A stretch of 27,418 nucleotides of DNA from Mycoemilia scoparia. Its lineage: Eukaryota; Kickxellomycota; Kickxellomycetes; Kickxellales; Kickxellaceae. Under the pieces are notes generated by a model. The model saw only the letters and a program-made list of their open reading frames with translations. It did no database searches and was not told where the DNA came from. The stretch is taken from NCBI GenBank assembly GCA_027575805.1, contig JANBPU010000216.1, forward strand, positions 1 through 27,418. The letters are read 5' to 3'. How positions within the stretch are numbered: the first letter of the stretch is position 1; each line of letters opens with the position of its first letter. Made by a program: the position numbers and the translations under genes. Positions 1-11,000 of this stretch are shown one piece after another.

Positions 1-75
1 AACATACTCAGGAGTAAACATTATAGTCTTTTCTATGCAATTAGCAACGGATATATCTTATTACAGAATCTATCA

Positions 76-100
76 ATATATATATATATATATATATATA
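76..100. repeat. AT dinucleotide microsatellite
   Basis: An uninterrupted (AT)n run of about 25 bases, roughly 70 bp beyond the PFK stop codon, probably in or just past its 3' UTR. The other 171 bases before PFK are AT-rich and hold nothing else I recognise. Confidence 0.9.
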
Positions 101-171
101 GTTCGACAGCAAAAACAAACTGCTACTTTAGATACAAAAAACTTTGAAAATAAAGAAATTCAAAATAAAAA

Positions 172-3100
172 TTATTGCCTAAACAATCTAAGAAGATCAT
201 CAGCAGTGAGATCAATGGCGCAGCTTTGGTAGTTTACTGAAGCTTCACCAGTGTAATAATTGTAACCAAGGCCGGAAACCACATCGATCAAGTTGCGAAT
301 CGGGTACCACCACTGACTCTTTGGCTTTCTCTTTTCAAAGTCCGTGTCATTGACTAGCTCCTCAGTTGGAGTAAACTTAATTTTTGACCCAATGAAACCG
401 ATGACAGCCGAAGTTTCTGTAGCAGGGGTGTAAACACGCTGGCGGTATTTGCGTTTGAGCTGAGTTTGTGGGAGACGCACATTGTCCTCATTGGGAATTT
501 CCATGCCTTCCCAGCATCTTTCCTGAATCCAATCGATGGTGCTAACAGCCAAGGTGTTAGCACGCACACGATCCGATGGAGAAGGAACACCACCTTGCTG
601 GAGATGGCCAAGAATTGAAGAATGACAGCCATAAAAGCCGCGCGACTCAGCATCATATATTTTTGCGACCATTTCAGTCGTATATAGCTTGGAAGCCTTC
701 TCGTTAATAAGGACAACGCGGCCCTGTGAGTGACCGGATTCCTTTTCATAATGTTGCCTCATATGGGTCACATCCCTATAGAGGCGATCCAGGGTAATTC
801 CATCCTCTGGAGTATATACTGTGGTTGCGCCGCCACTGAGACCGCCAAGCATTGCAAGATATCCAGAATATCCACCATGCACCTCAATGATAAATACACG
901 TTTTCGACTTGAAGAAGCAGATTGTTTGATGGCATCACATGAATTGCAAATAACATTTATGGCAGTTTCAGATCCGAGGGAAAAGTCGGTTCCAGGGACA
1001 TTGTTCGAAATGGTAGCAGGTATGAGAACCATCGGGATATTAAATGCCGGGTACTCTTTACGGTGTCTTGTTAAGGAAAGCAGTCCGGTATAGCCCTCGA
1101 AGCCACCGATTATTACAAGTGCGTCTATTTCATATTTCTGCAATTGGTAAGCCATGGCGCCGAGTTGGGGATCTGGCTGATCACGATTGGTTCCCAGCAT
1201 AGAGCCTCCCATGACCGTCCATGTATCTACTGACAGCCAGTCCAAAACCTCGATTTCGCCGCGCATGAGACCTGGAAAGCCATTGTGTATGCCTAAAGCA
1301 GTGTGCCCACGGTTCACACAAAGGCGGACCACACTTCTTGTGGCTGTATTCATGCCACCAGCAGGGGCGCCGACGTGAACAATGCCAATCCTAAGACGCT
1401 TGTCATGTGGGAGAGCGTTGACGCCTTCCGGAGAGTAATAGGCAATTTCACGATATGCATCTAGCTGGGTTAGGAAAGACTTTGGACGCAGTTGGGCTGC
1501 ACGGCTGAAATTATGGTCTTCTATAGCCTTGGCAACTTCCTTTGTGAGCTCAATAGCCTCTTTAAGGGGCTGTGTCGTGATCTTGTGTTCAAGCATACCG
1601 ATGACTGGCGAGGGCGTGTCCGGAGTAGCTCTCAATATAGCCTCCACAGCCTCAGCACCTTGCAGAGTACCCAAATAGCGATCCATTGATGTGGGGGCAC
1701 CACCTCTCTGGACATGTCCCAAAATAGTCACACGCGTGTCATAGCCCAGTCTGGTTGCCAATATCTCTTTGATATATTCAGTGCGGATTGGGTTGGTTTT
1801 GGCGTCGATTGCGCCCTCGGCCACAATGATCAGTGATGTTCTCTTTCCCGCGCTTCGGCTGCGTTTGAGAGAATCACACATCGTTGTTTCCCAATCCTCC
1901 TCTTCAGGTGGGCTTTCAGGGATAAAGACATAATCAGCACCTGTGCATATGGCTGCGTTTAACGCTAGCCAGCCACAATGGCGCCCCATCACTTCGACGA
2001 CAAATGCACGCTTATGGCTTGTAGCAGTGCTTTGAATTGCGTCAACCGACTCACATATACGGGCCAAAGCGCTGGAAGAGCCAATCGTCATGTCTGTTGA
2101 TGCAAGGTCGTTATCAATGGAGCCAACTATACCAACAATCATCAGGGTCTGGTACTTGCTAGCCTCCCCTTGTGTGATATCGCCATCAGCCAGGAGCTGC
2201 TTTATGTGATCAGGCCATTCTTTTCTCAGCGTGTCTGCGCCCGTTAGGGATCCATCGCCACCAATGACAACCAGAGCGTCGATGCCATTCTTTACGAGGT
2301 GCTTTGCAGCGATACGGCGCCCCTTGGGTTCGCGGAACTCTGCACATCTGGCAGTTCCAATCAGTGTTCCACCAAGTGTCAGGAATCCCTTGACGTCATT
2401 CCACGATGCATTCTTGATCTTGTCGCCACCATCTACCAATCCTTGATAACCTTCATGGATCAGATAGGCCTGGCAGTTGCGGGCAAGTGCCATACGAACA
2501 ACGGCTCTCACCGCAGCATTCATACCTTGGGCATCGCCGCCAGAAGTAAGGACACCAATCCGTTTCTTGATCTTACCAGAGTTGGCGGGTGTGTCTTTTC
2601 CGGATTGCGAGGCAATCTTGTCAATCTCGGATTCAAGCGACGAACCGGGTGGGAGTTTTGGCGAGCTTGGAACGGTAAAGCTTTGAGAAGAACTGCTTAC
2701 ATAAACACGGGTGCCAACAGGATCACGGAGAGACAGGCGCGTAGAATTGTCAGCAGGGTTGATATGGGACTTGAATCCGATATTATTCTCATTTAGGTGG
2801 GTTTTGATGATCTACAAGTACAAGTAGCGATACAGATAAATTGACTGTTTTGTGAAGTCATAGGTAGGACAGACGGATTAATGTGTATGTAGATAATGCG
2901 TGGAGTGATAAAATCAGGGCAAATTGCAGAAAAAAGCAGGAGCTATATAGATATGTATGCTGTATAAAAATTTCCATTCCCTTACATCCAAATCCTTGTA
3001 AACAAACGAAAGCTCGGGGTTAGAATGACAGACTTTAGAGCTTGCCGCGTCATCTGGTGATTGGTTGTCAAGCAGCAGCACTCTGAGGGTCGTTGATCCA

Positions 3101-3342
3101 TCAGAGTTCTTGGAAACCAAGCAGAGCCAAGCTTCCCTTTTGATGGAAGCGGTTCGTCCGTGGTCGGGCTTTGGGGTATCATAGTTAACCTCTTTTATCA
3201 AGCTGAACTTTAGTCCCTGATAAAAGTTCACCAAGCCTGAGTAGCTCTCTTCTGTTTTTGAAGCAAGAGTGATGTGAGACAGATACTCATCCGAGCTGGA
3301 CAAGGAAGAGCCAAGGGCGGTGGGCTTAGGAGCAGCTGACAT
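172..3342 (-). CDS. PFK1: 6-phosphofructokinase (fungal tandem-duplicated type), complete, two exons
   Basis: ATP-dependent 6-phosphofructokinase, which phosphorylates fructose 6-phosphate to the 1,6-bisphosphate in cytosolic glycolysis. Exon 1 is 3342-2986 and exon 2 is 2811-172; the intron 2985-2812 has donor GTAAGG and acceptor TTGTAG and is phase 0, joining YKDLD to IIKTHLN. The product is 998 aa, usual for fungal subunits. Residues 1-119 resemble the glyoxalase-like N-terminal domain of fungal enzymes. The first kinase half has GGDAQG at about 210-215, GGDGSLTGAD at about 303-312 and the catalytic SIDND at about 350-354. The second half starts near residue 593 and has ATISNN where the first half has SIDND, as expected for a regulatory half. 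The ATG at 3342 is chosen because the frame upstream has no ATG. It is divergent from VID27. Whether it is an alpha or a beta subunit cannot be told. Confidence 0.95.
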
Positions 3343-3902
3343 GGGCAAATAGGCGGCGGTCTTCAAAGTCGAGAGAAAGGTAAAAATAAATCTAAATAAA
3401 AACACTATGAATCAAAAGGGTAGGTAAGAAGAAAAGTAGAAGAATGGGGCATTTGTCAAATGTGAGGACAGGAAGCTTTGAGGCTTGATAATAAATATTG
3501 CATCTTTGTTATCAGCATGATATTTATCACTAGCAAACTGGCTTTTGTGTGTCTGGAATCGATTAAAGATAGATTGCAAGGCTTTTCCCCATTTGGCCTT
3601 GTTCCCTAAACATTTAGTGAATAGCTGACATCACACATAAGTGATTGACACGTTTCAATTTGAGCGTTGCTTGTTGGATGATCTTCCCCTCCATCTGGTT
3701 TATGACAAAATGTCATGGCTGAGTATTCCATAAGCCCCATCCCATAATTTCATGCAGGCTCTTCTCGACAACATTAGTGGTCTACAGGCAGATTTGTTTA
3801 CCTTTGTTTGTTATACTTACTAAGATTCTTGGGTTTCTAGCAAAGAGCGAAATCGCGGCTCTCCATAAACACACACACACACATATAAAGCGGGCAACAA
3901 GT
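3343..3902. promoter_or_regulatory. Divergent promoter region between PFK and VID27
   Basis: A 560-bp non-coding stretch between two divergent start codons must hold both promoters unless one lies farther away. It contains a short CA microsatellite at about 3868-3882, followed at once by a TATATAAAG-like sequence near 3881-3890. That is only about 15-20 bp from the VID27 ATG, so it is close for a TATA box unless the leader is minimal or the start site is elsewhere. On the PFK side, no minus-strand ATG occurs from the start codon out to about 3448, consistent with a short clean leader. I see no conserved gene or RNA here. Confidence 0.6.
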
Positions 3903-6719
3903 ATGTTTTCTCTCTCGAATTTAGTGAAGTATATTGGTAGTGGAAAGGATGCTAAAGATGCCGAAGAAGTAGTTATTACATCAGGAAAGTTCTACCTGAT
4001 CCGTTATAAGTCAAAGGTTCGACGCCTGTGCCTGTAAGTATGATCTTAACCCATGAGTGGCATGCTTTTGCGTGTGACCAAAGATGCTTGGTGCTTATGT
4101 ATACATATCTGTATGTTTGTGTATCCCATATGACTTGTGCTAATATATAGATTCAACAATGCGCAGCTGGCAATTCGGAAAGCTGGCGTCGAGTATCAAC
4201 ACCAGCTTATAGTCTCGCGGTTGTACGATGAAGGAGAGGAACCAGACTCTGATGAAGAAAGTGAGTAATTGATGGCTGCATGAGAATTTTAGATTCTTGT
4301 GTATTCCCGCCATAGCCACATGACCAATGCCCCAACTAAGTGTCCCTTTTTAATTTTCACTGTAGTCGATGACGAGCAAATATTCCTTGCCGATGAGCTT
4401 CTGAAGTTCCATAGAAGCAAATACGACGGCAAAGACTCATTCTTGTGGAATGATGTGCAAGATGTAAGTGTTGACTGATTAGGGTATCCATGGACAACTT
4501 TTGTTGTGTATTACAGAAAGAAGTTTTGGTGCACGAAAAATTGGCCCTGGAAAATACTATCCCAACATAGCTGATAGGTATATTGGCCTCACAGTTTAAT
4601 AACCTTTATTCGGATACAAGTTGAGGTTGATCATGTATTGATATCAGCATATCTCTAATATATTATATAGGCACACAGAGAGGACTATGAGTTTGTCGTT
4701 GACGATAGTAAAAAAGAAAAAATATCCATCGAGGACGTAGTTAAATATTTTGCAATGTGTGCCTGGGAAAGGCGTAACAATCGGCCATACAATCTGGCCT
4801 TGGAGGGCGAAATCAAGGACATAATTGAATCCATGGCTGATGATACAGGTGACCTTGCTGATGCCATCAATGATTTATCAGTTAGTGTCAAAAAGGGCAT
4901 TCCCGAAGAAGAGGGTATCCCGGAAGTAAATCTTCCAGAGGCACCCAGTGACGAAGTTAAAGGCACATTGATCGACGATGGTGTTGGCGAACTATTTATC
5001 TTTGATCCTCACACATCATCCTTTGTATTTTGTGAGGGAAATACACGAGCATCAGTGGTGAAAACTAAAAAGTTCGTTTACTGGATGAACGTGAGCTCAG
5101 AGAAGGGGCCTGTAATCACCCAGCTCGTTGAGCCCAATATGAATGCCATTTTTAACCACGATCACACATCCCTGATTTGGAACTATTTTGATACAAATGG
5201 CCTTCCCTATTCATTCTCTATTGTATTTGAGGATGCTAGCAACTTTTCTGCCCTGCATTGTGCACTAGCGCAGGCTGCATACGAGACGGTGAATCAGTCT
5301 CCATGGTCCAAAGTCGGCGAAGCCGAAAAAAATTACATGCTTAGTGTCAACCAAAACAATGCCGAGATGGATGTGGAAAGTGACTTTGAGTTTGATCAGA
5401 GTCAGGAGGATGTGATCGAGGACGTTTACACCAAAGACGGCAGCGTTATATATGGGCACAAAGAATATAGCGAAGATGAAGATGAGAAGCAAGGTCGTGA
5501 AGAATCCGACGAGGAAGACAGCCAGTCTGATGATGAGGACGAATCTTCCCCTGAAGACCTTGATGCAGCCCATTGGGATTCAAAGCACAAGAACTCAAAA
5601 CTTGCAGTTGGTTATAACCACGACAGGTCATTTGTTCTTCGCGGTAACCAGATCGGTGTGTTCAGGCACACTGATGATGATAATTTGGAATTTGACACCA
5701 CCATCAACGGCATAGACGACACAAAGGGCAACGAATTCTTGCCCAGTAATATGATGCTGCACGAGCAGGATCAGTCCATGATCCTATCAAATCCCAACCA
5801 GCCCAACAATTTGTATCGGATGGATGTTGAGTATGGCAAGGTCGTTGATGAGTGGACGGTCCATGAGGACATTCCAACAAATATAGTAGTTCCCGATTCC
5901 AAGTACGCTCCAACAACCTCTAACAAGACATTGGTCGGACTTAGCCACAATTCCATTTACAGGATCGACCCTCGCCTTCCTGGTCAAAAGTGTGTTGATG
6001 ATGAGTTCAAAATGTACGCGTCAAAGCCCAACTTTACTTGCGCTGCGACTACTGAGAGTGGCCACATCGTAGTTGCTGGAGAGAAGGGTACTGTTCAGCT
6101 GTTTGACCGTATTGGACCCAGGGCTAAAACTGCCTTGCCTGCTCTCGGTGACAGCATTATTGGTATTGATGTGACTGCTGATGGCAGATACCTGGTGGCC
6201 ACATGCAAAACATACTTGTTGCTTGTTGATACGAAGGTCCAAGACGATCCCAAGGGTCGCAATGGCTTCCAAAAATCATTTCCAAAAGATAAAAAGCCAG
6301 TTCCCAAGCGTCTATGCCTTCAACCTTCTCATGTGGTATACATGAAATCATCTAATGCCAACTCCGACTTGACATTCACCCCTGCTCGCTTCAACACTGC
6401 ACCACACGATTCTGATCATGCCCATCGTGGTGAGCGTTTAATTGTCACTTCGTCTGGACAGTTCGTAATTACCTGGAATCTGAATAAGGTCCTCAAAACT
6501 GGTCGCGGCGACATTTATAGCATAAGAAAATATCCAGACAACGTAGTCGCTGATAACTTTAAGTTTGGCCAAGACAGGTCCATCATTGTAACTCTGCCAA
6601 ATGATGTTACCATGATACAGAGAAAAGACCTCCAAAAGCCAACCAGAAAGAGTCTGGCTATTCAAACTCCCGTCCGCAAACTCAGATCTAACAACACTAT
6701 TGTCAATTCTCCTTACTAG
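3903..6719 (+). CDS. VID27: Vid27 family protein, complete, four exons
   Basis: Homologue of yeast Vid27, a cytoplasmic protein named for vacuole import and degradation, whose biochemical role is poorly defined. Exons are 3903-4033, 4151-4260, 4366-4463 and 4671-6719, all bounded by GT-AG introns of 117, 105 and 207 nt with donors GTAAGT, GTGAGT and GTAAGT. The product is 795 aa, close to the yeast protein. The N-terminal part has the family order of a short start, then SGKFYLIR, then AGVEYQHQLIVSRLYDEGEE. A strongly acidic Ser/Asp/Glu-rich linker lies at about residues 380-420. The C-terminal half has the Vid27 signature (NLYRMDVEYGKVVDEW, IYRIDPRLPG, LFDRIGPRAKTALPALGDS, RYLVATCKTYLLLVD), predicted to form a beta-propeller. 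The third intron is called as one piece because splicing 4463 to 4671 gives the family-like join WNDVQD-AHREDYEFVVDDS. Confidence 0.93.
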
Positions 6720-7309
6720 TCTATTGCCTAAGTGACTTGCTTCAAATGTTACTCAGAAAGTTTAGCCTTCACAATGATATCATAATAATAGTAATACCAA
6801 TGGTTAGTGAATTGTTTTTTTTTAATCCTACTTGAGAAATAAATATTAAAAATTTCATTGCAAATTTGCCAAACACACCACCATTGAATTTTTTGGGTTA
6901 GTGAAAATAGATGATTAAGCATTTTATTACTCCTTGGAAGGAAGGAATCTATATGCCACATACACTATTGCATTAGTGGAAATTCCAAAAATGGCAAAAT
7001 AGTTATACCCATAAGCAATAAACCAATACTGCGAAAATGATTATAAAAAAGTAAAAATATTAGTACCAGAAAATCTAGCCTTGACTGTTTTCTGATACCA
7101 AATCGCATTAGCCAACCCAACCGCTTCTACATAATTTTCAGGACACGGAGTAATAGCAACAAAAATGAGGTAGGTTACAAAATCGTGATAAACAGCGAAA
7201 GATTATACAATGAGTATACTCAAATATAGAGCACCCAAACTAATTATTTTGAAAACTGCTGTGTTTTGTTCAAATACGAACTAATAGTACCTCGAAATCA
7301 AAGGCAGAG
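6720..7309. other. VID27-SMD2 intergenic region
   Basis: AT-rich non-coding DNA between two plus-strand genes. It holds a candidate poly(A) signal for VID27 at 6838-6843 and, near its right end, an ATGAG followed directly by a GTAGGT donor at 7165-7175 and a branch-like CTAAT at 7281-7285. These suggest that the SMD2 transcript starts upstream of about 7165 and has an intron in its leader or first codons. No other gene is visible. Confidence 0.6.
6838..6843 (+). promoter_or_regulatory. Candidate poly(A) signal for VID27
   Basis: AATAAA about 120 nt after the VID27 stop in an AT-rich context. The hexamer occurs often by chance in such DNA, so this is only a likely site. Confidence 0.45.
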
Positions 7310-7820
7310 ATGAGTCTGGAAGAGCTACACCAGCTTGAACAACAGGAGTTCACGATGGGTCCACTTTCTGTATTACAAATGGCAGTCAGGAATAGCAGCC
7401 AAGTTCTAATCAACTGTCGCAACAACCGTAAATTGCTGGCTCGCGTAAAAGCATTTGATCGTCATTGCAATATGGTGCTTGAGAATGTCAAGGAGGTAAG
7501 AATATTAAACTTGCTGTCTATATATTATTTGAATTCATGGATACTAAATATGTTAATATGAATACCGGATTTTGGAAATTTATAGATGTGGGTAGAGACG
7601 CCAAAAGCAGGAAAGGGAGCTAAAAAATCCAAACCAATCAATAAGGACAGATTCATTAGTAAAATGTTTTTACGTGGCGACTCTGTAATTTTGGGTAAGT
7701 TAAATCATGCTTTAAAATGAACACATTATATAATGAAGATGGCTATGTCTAAATTTTTTTGAGAAAAGGAATTACTAACAATACGATTTTTTATATATAG
7801 TCCTAAGGAATACGGAATAA
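7310..7820 (+). CDS. SMD2: Small nuclear ribonucleoprotein Sm D2, complete, three coding exons
   Basis: Sm D2, one of the seven Sm proteins that form the ring on U1, U2, U4 and U5 snRNAs in the spliceosome. Exons are 7310-7495, 7586-7694 and 7801-7820; introns of 90 and 106 nt have donors GTAAGA and GTAAGT, and the second has a perfect TACTAAC branch site. The product is 104 aa. The Sm fold is clear: [20 protein letters not shown] opens it, [20 protein letters not shown] is nearly identical to the animal protein, and [20 protein letters not shown] closes it. The 16-nt coding end of exon 3 before the stop completes the C terminus. An alternative start uses ATGAG at 7165-7169 spliced to T7315 and encodes the same residues. 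Confidence 0.96.
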
Positions 7821-7882
7821 AATTACTTCCTTTATATTTGATGATGGATTTGTAAAAAATAGTTTCGCTATTATAAGATCAC

Positions 7883-7888
7883 AATAAA
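7883..7888 (+). promoter_or_regulatory. Candidate poly(A) signal for SMD2
   Basis: AATAAA 63 nt after the SMD2 stop. Another AATAAA (7816-7821) overlaps the stop codon but is too close to be the likely one. The 230 bp between the convergent SMD2 and EFL1 stops hold nothing else recognisable. Confidence 0.5.
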
Positions 7889-8050
7889 ATTTTATCCTCT
7901 AAAACAATGTTGTGCTTGGAATGGCTTTAAATTCTAATATCAACCACTATCAAAAAGTGTAAAAGTACTTTTTGCTATCTATCTGAATAAGACCAGTCTA
8001 ATAACATATAAACATCTACATAAATGTTTTGGTGTTTGAGCATAGGGAAA

Positions 8051-11000
8051 TTACTTTTTAAGAGTACGTTGCTTTTCTGCATGCTCAACAAGCTTTCTTT
8101 CAACAAACATACCCTTGCGCTTGCGAATAGCATCCATGTACCTGCGGGCAACATTTTCTCTGTCAGCCTTCTCACCAAGGTCTTCGAGCTCTTCTTCAGT
8201 CGTAGGCACCCAGAACGGATCCTCATTCAACATCTCAAATCCGCTGAAAATGAGCAAAGGACTGGCATCGCCTGAAGTTCGTTTTCTGATTTCATCTGCA
8301 AAGCCAAAGGATTCTACCACCGGCAGCAAGGCCTTAATCATAAAGTATGGGGTACCATCTCGCAGTTCTTCAGAAAGAATTCTTCCTCGTCTTCGCGAAA
8401 TGACGCCATAAACTTTACCAAGAACTTCAGAAGATGCCTGGATATCACAGGCATACATTGCCAAAAGCAACCGAGGGGACCAAGCCAGAAATCCACTGCG
8501 AATGGCCTCCTTGACAGTGCTGATGACTTGGCCAAATAGCGAAATCTTGCGATTATGCTCATTCTCTTCGCCATCCTTTGGTATATTTATTTCTATGGAC
8601 TTTATTGTCACCGCAATTCCAACCAGAGGTTCTGCACAAAGAGGTCCCGACAAGGTTGAAAGCTGGAATGCAGTGTGAATGGGCTCCTCAAGGCTCTGAA
8701 TCGTCAGCTCGTTATTAAAAGCGTGACTTTCTTCAGCACCATCATCATGATTTGCATTAATATCTTCATCTTCCTTTTCAAAAGATGGGTGTGAAATAGT
8801 CGGGCCACCACTGATCTCTGAAGACTTTGTAAACGAGCTGCCCCTGATATTCGGACAGTACCATGGCCCATTCTTCGACTGTGTGTTTTCCGGGAGGTCA
8901 TAAATCAGCAAATTGGGCCCAGTTCTATGGGGACCAAATGATCGAATTCCCTGGTCAACTACACTATTCGCGCGACGATTCCAGCGCTTGTTTTTCTTGA
9001 ACCCCTTTCTAATCTTTTCACGAAGCCACATCGCGGATTTATTGACAGATTTTCTGGAACCATCTCCATCTGGATTAATTTTACCCTCGCCATCGTTATC
9101 AGTGTCGCTGTCTTCGCTCAAGTTTCCAGATATAGCTTCACTATGAATTGGGTTGGCTTGATTAACGATTTCGTTGGTTTCATGGCCAGAAACTTCGCCG
9201 CTCTTACTACGAGATATCTCTGAATCGCCGTTTACAATAGCTCTGATGGTGTCATGATTCTTCATCAGGCGATTTCCAACAGAGTGTGGCAATGGTTCAA
9301 CTTTGACTGTCAAGGTAACCATACCGTTTGGCGTCGTAACTGTAACCTGACCACGAGGCCCACTAGCCACAGAGATGGGTTGACTATGTTCACCACCGAT
9401 ATGCTCATCATCCGGGGCCGATGTGCTAGAACTAGTATTGTTCTTGGCCTCCTGTGATTGCTGGGCCGGCTCCGGCATGATTGTTTCTCGGAATGGAACA
9501 AGCGGAGCCGATGCATGGATACCACATTTTGCAAATCTTTCTCTAAGATCTTTAAGGCATCTCTCCAAGTGAAGCTCACCGGCAGTGACTAAGATGTGCT
9601 CACCAGACGCATGAAGTTCTACCTCTACACAGGGGTCTGCCTGGTATAAAAGTCTTAGACCATGCTCTAGTCTGGACATATCTCTAGGATGAGCCGGTTC
9701 TAAGGCTACTCGAACAATAGGTGCGCTAGATGATCTTAAAGATCCAAAGTTTTTACAGCTGGTGTCAGTGCTCAGCGTGGCAGTCTTAAGTACAGCACTT
9801 TCAAGACCACGAATAGCAAAGATGTTGCCAGCAGGAACCTCATCAAGGGCAACAAGCTCTCTTCCCATCAGCATGTATAATGCCTTGACAGTAACCTTCT
9901 TTCTGTGGGACTTGGTCTGCTCTGGTTGCTCAGGATCATACTTTGGCTGCATTGCCCAGATCTCTTGACCGACGCAGATAGTTCCGCTGTATATGCGACC
10001 AAAGCCTATCAACTCTTCGTTATCACTTGTGTCGCTTTCTGGATCTGGAGTGCCTTCTCCAGAATCTGCACCGCCATTGCTGCTTTCCAGTCTGAGCTTT
10101 GACTCGAGCTTATCAGCCAATCCATCCAGAGATATAGAACCATCTTCTGAAGGTGTTCCTGCCAAAGAGATGTGTTTGCTTGGGGATTGACTTTGGCGCA
10201 AGCGCATCATCTCCTCACGGATGCTTTCTCTGCCTCTAGCACGCATCTCCTCCGCAGTATACATCAACCTTTCGGACTTGGTAGAGAATTCAGGAAGCTG
10301 TGAGCGTTCAACAGCCATCATCTTGCTAATATATGCCACAACTGGGACAGGCTCGGCTGCATCATTAGCAGCTTTGTTTCCAGAATTGCACTCGTACAAA
10401 GCCTTTTCGAGATTGCTTACTTCCGATTTGGGTTTAGCATCATTTGGATTTAATATGTAGGGGAGTGCTTGTCTTTGTGCGGTTATTGGAGACGGCATTT
10501 GCTCGATAGCGGTCAAAAAGCACGCCTGTGCCAAGGGCAGCCATCCCTGCATGATGGCGGTCAAAAGGGTTCTTTTGTCCTTTGAACGACGATCCCTGGG
10601 AAGGACCTTAACTCCTAATGCCGAAATTATTTTGTCGATGTCCTCCGAGTTGGGATTTACTATAGTAGCCTCGTATACCTTCCATATATTGCTTAAACAT
10701 AACTGAACAAACAAAGGCACTGCAGCTGCAGACTTTCCATGGCCATACAATTTGGTGTACTGTTTTCGAGTCAGAACCTTTTTCTTGGACTTGAGGTCAA
10801 AGAAGTAGTCCCCCCACAGCACTTTGCATAGCTTTTCTGGGGAGGATATTCCAAGCTTTGGAGCGTACACTCGAGCAAAATCGATCAGTCCAAACGCCCA
10901 CCCATCAAATGCTGAAGAAAAAAGCACATTTCCAAGCTCAGGTGAAAAGTAAATGTGAGAATCGTCCTTCTCTTCCAAGTACCATTCAAGGGTTGGTTCT

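Noticed and set aside
76..100. AT repeats here and at 23110 as parts of one dispersed element
   Set aside because: They share only the dinucleotide; the flanks are unrelated.
2914..3405. 163-codon frame as a separate small protein ahead of PFK
   Set aside because: It is exon 1 of PFK read past its donor, and its upstream start is GTG; the ATG at 3342 and the splice at 2986 give a normal fungal enzyme.
3777..3902. Upstream in-frame ATG extension of VID27
   Set aside because: The added residues run through the CA repeat and TATA-like sequence and do not resemble the family N terminus; the ATG at 3903 does.
4517..4567. A 17-codon open stretch inside the third VID27 intron, preceded by a TTACAG acceptor-like site
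   Set aside because: It reaches a stop with no usable donor, and skipping it gives a join that fits the Vid27 family in phase 0.
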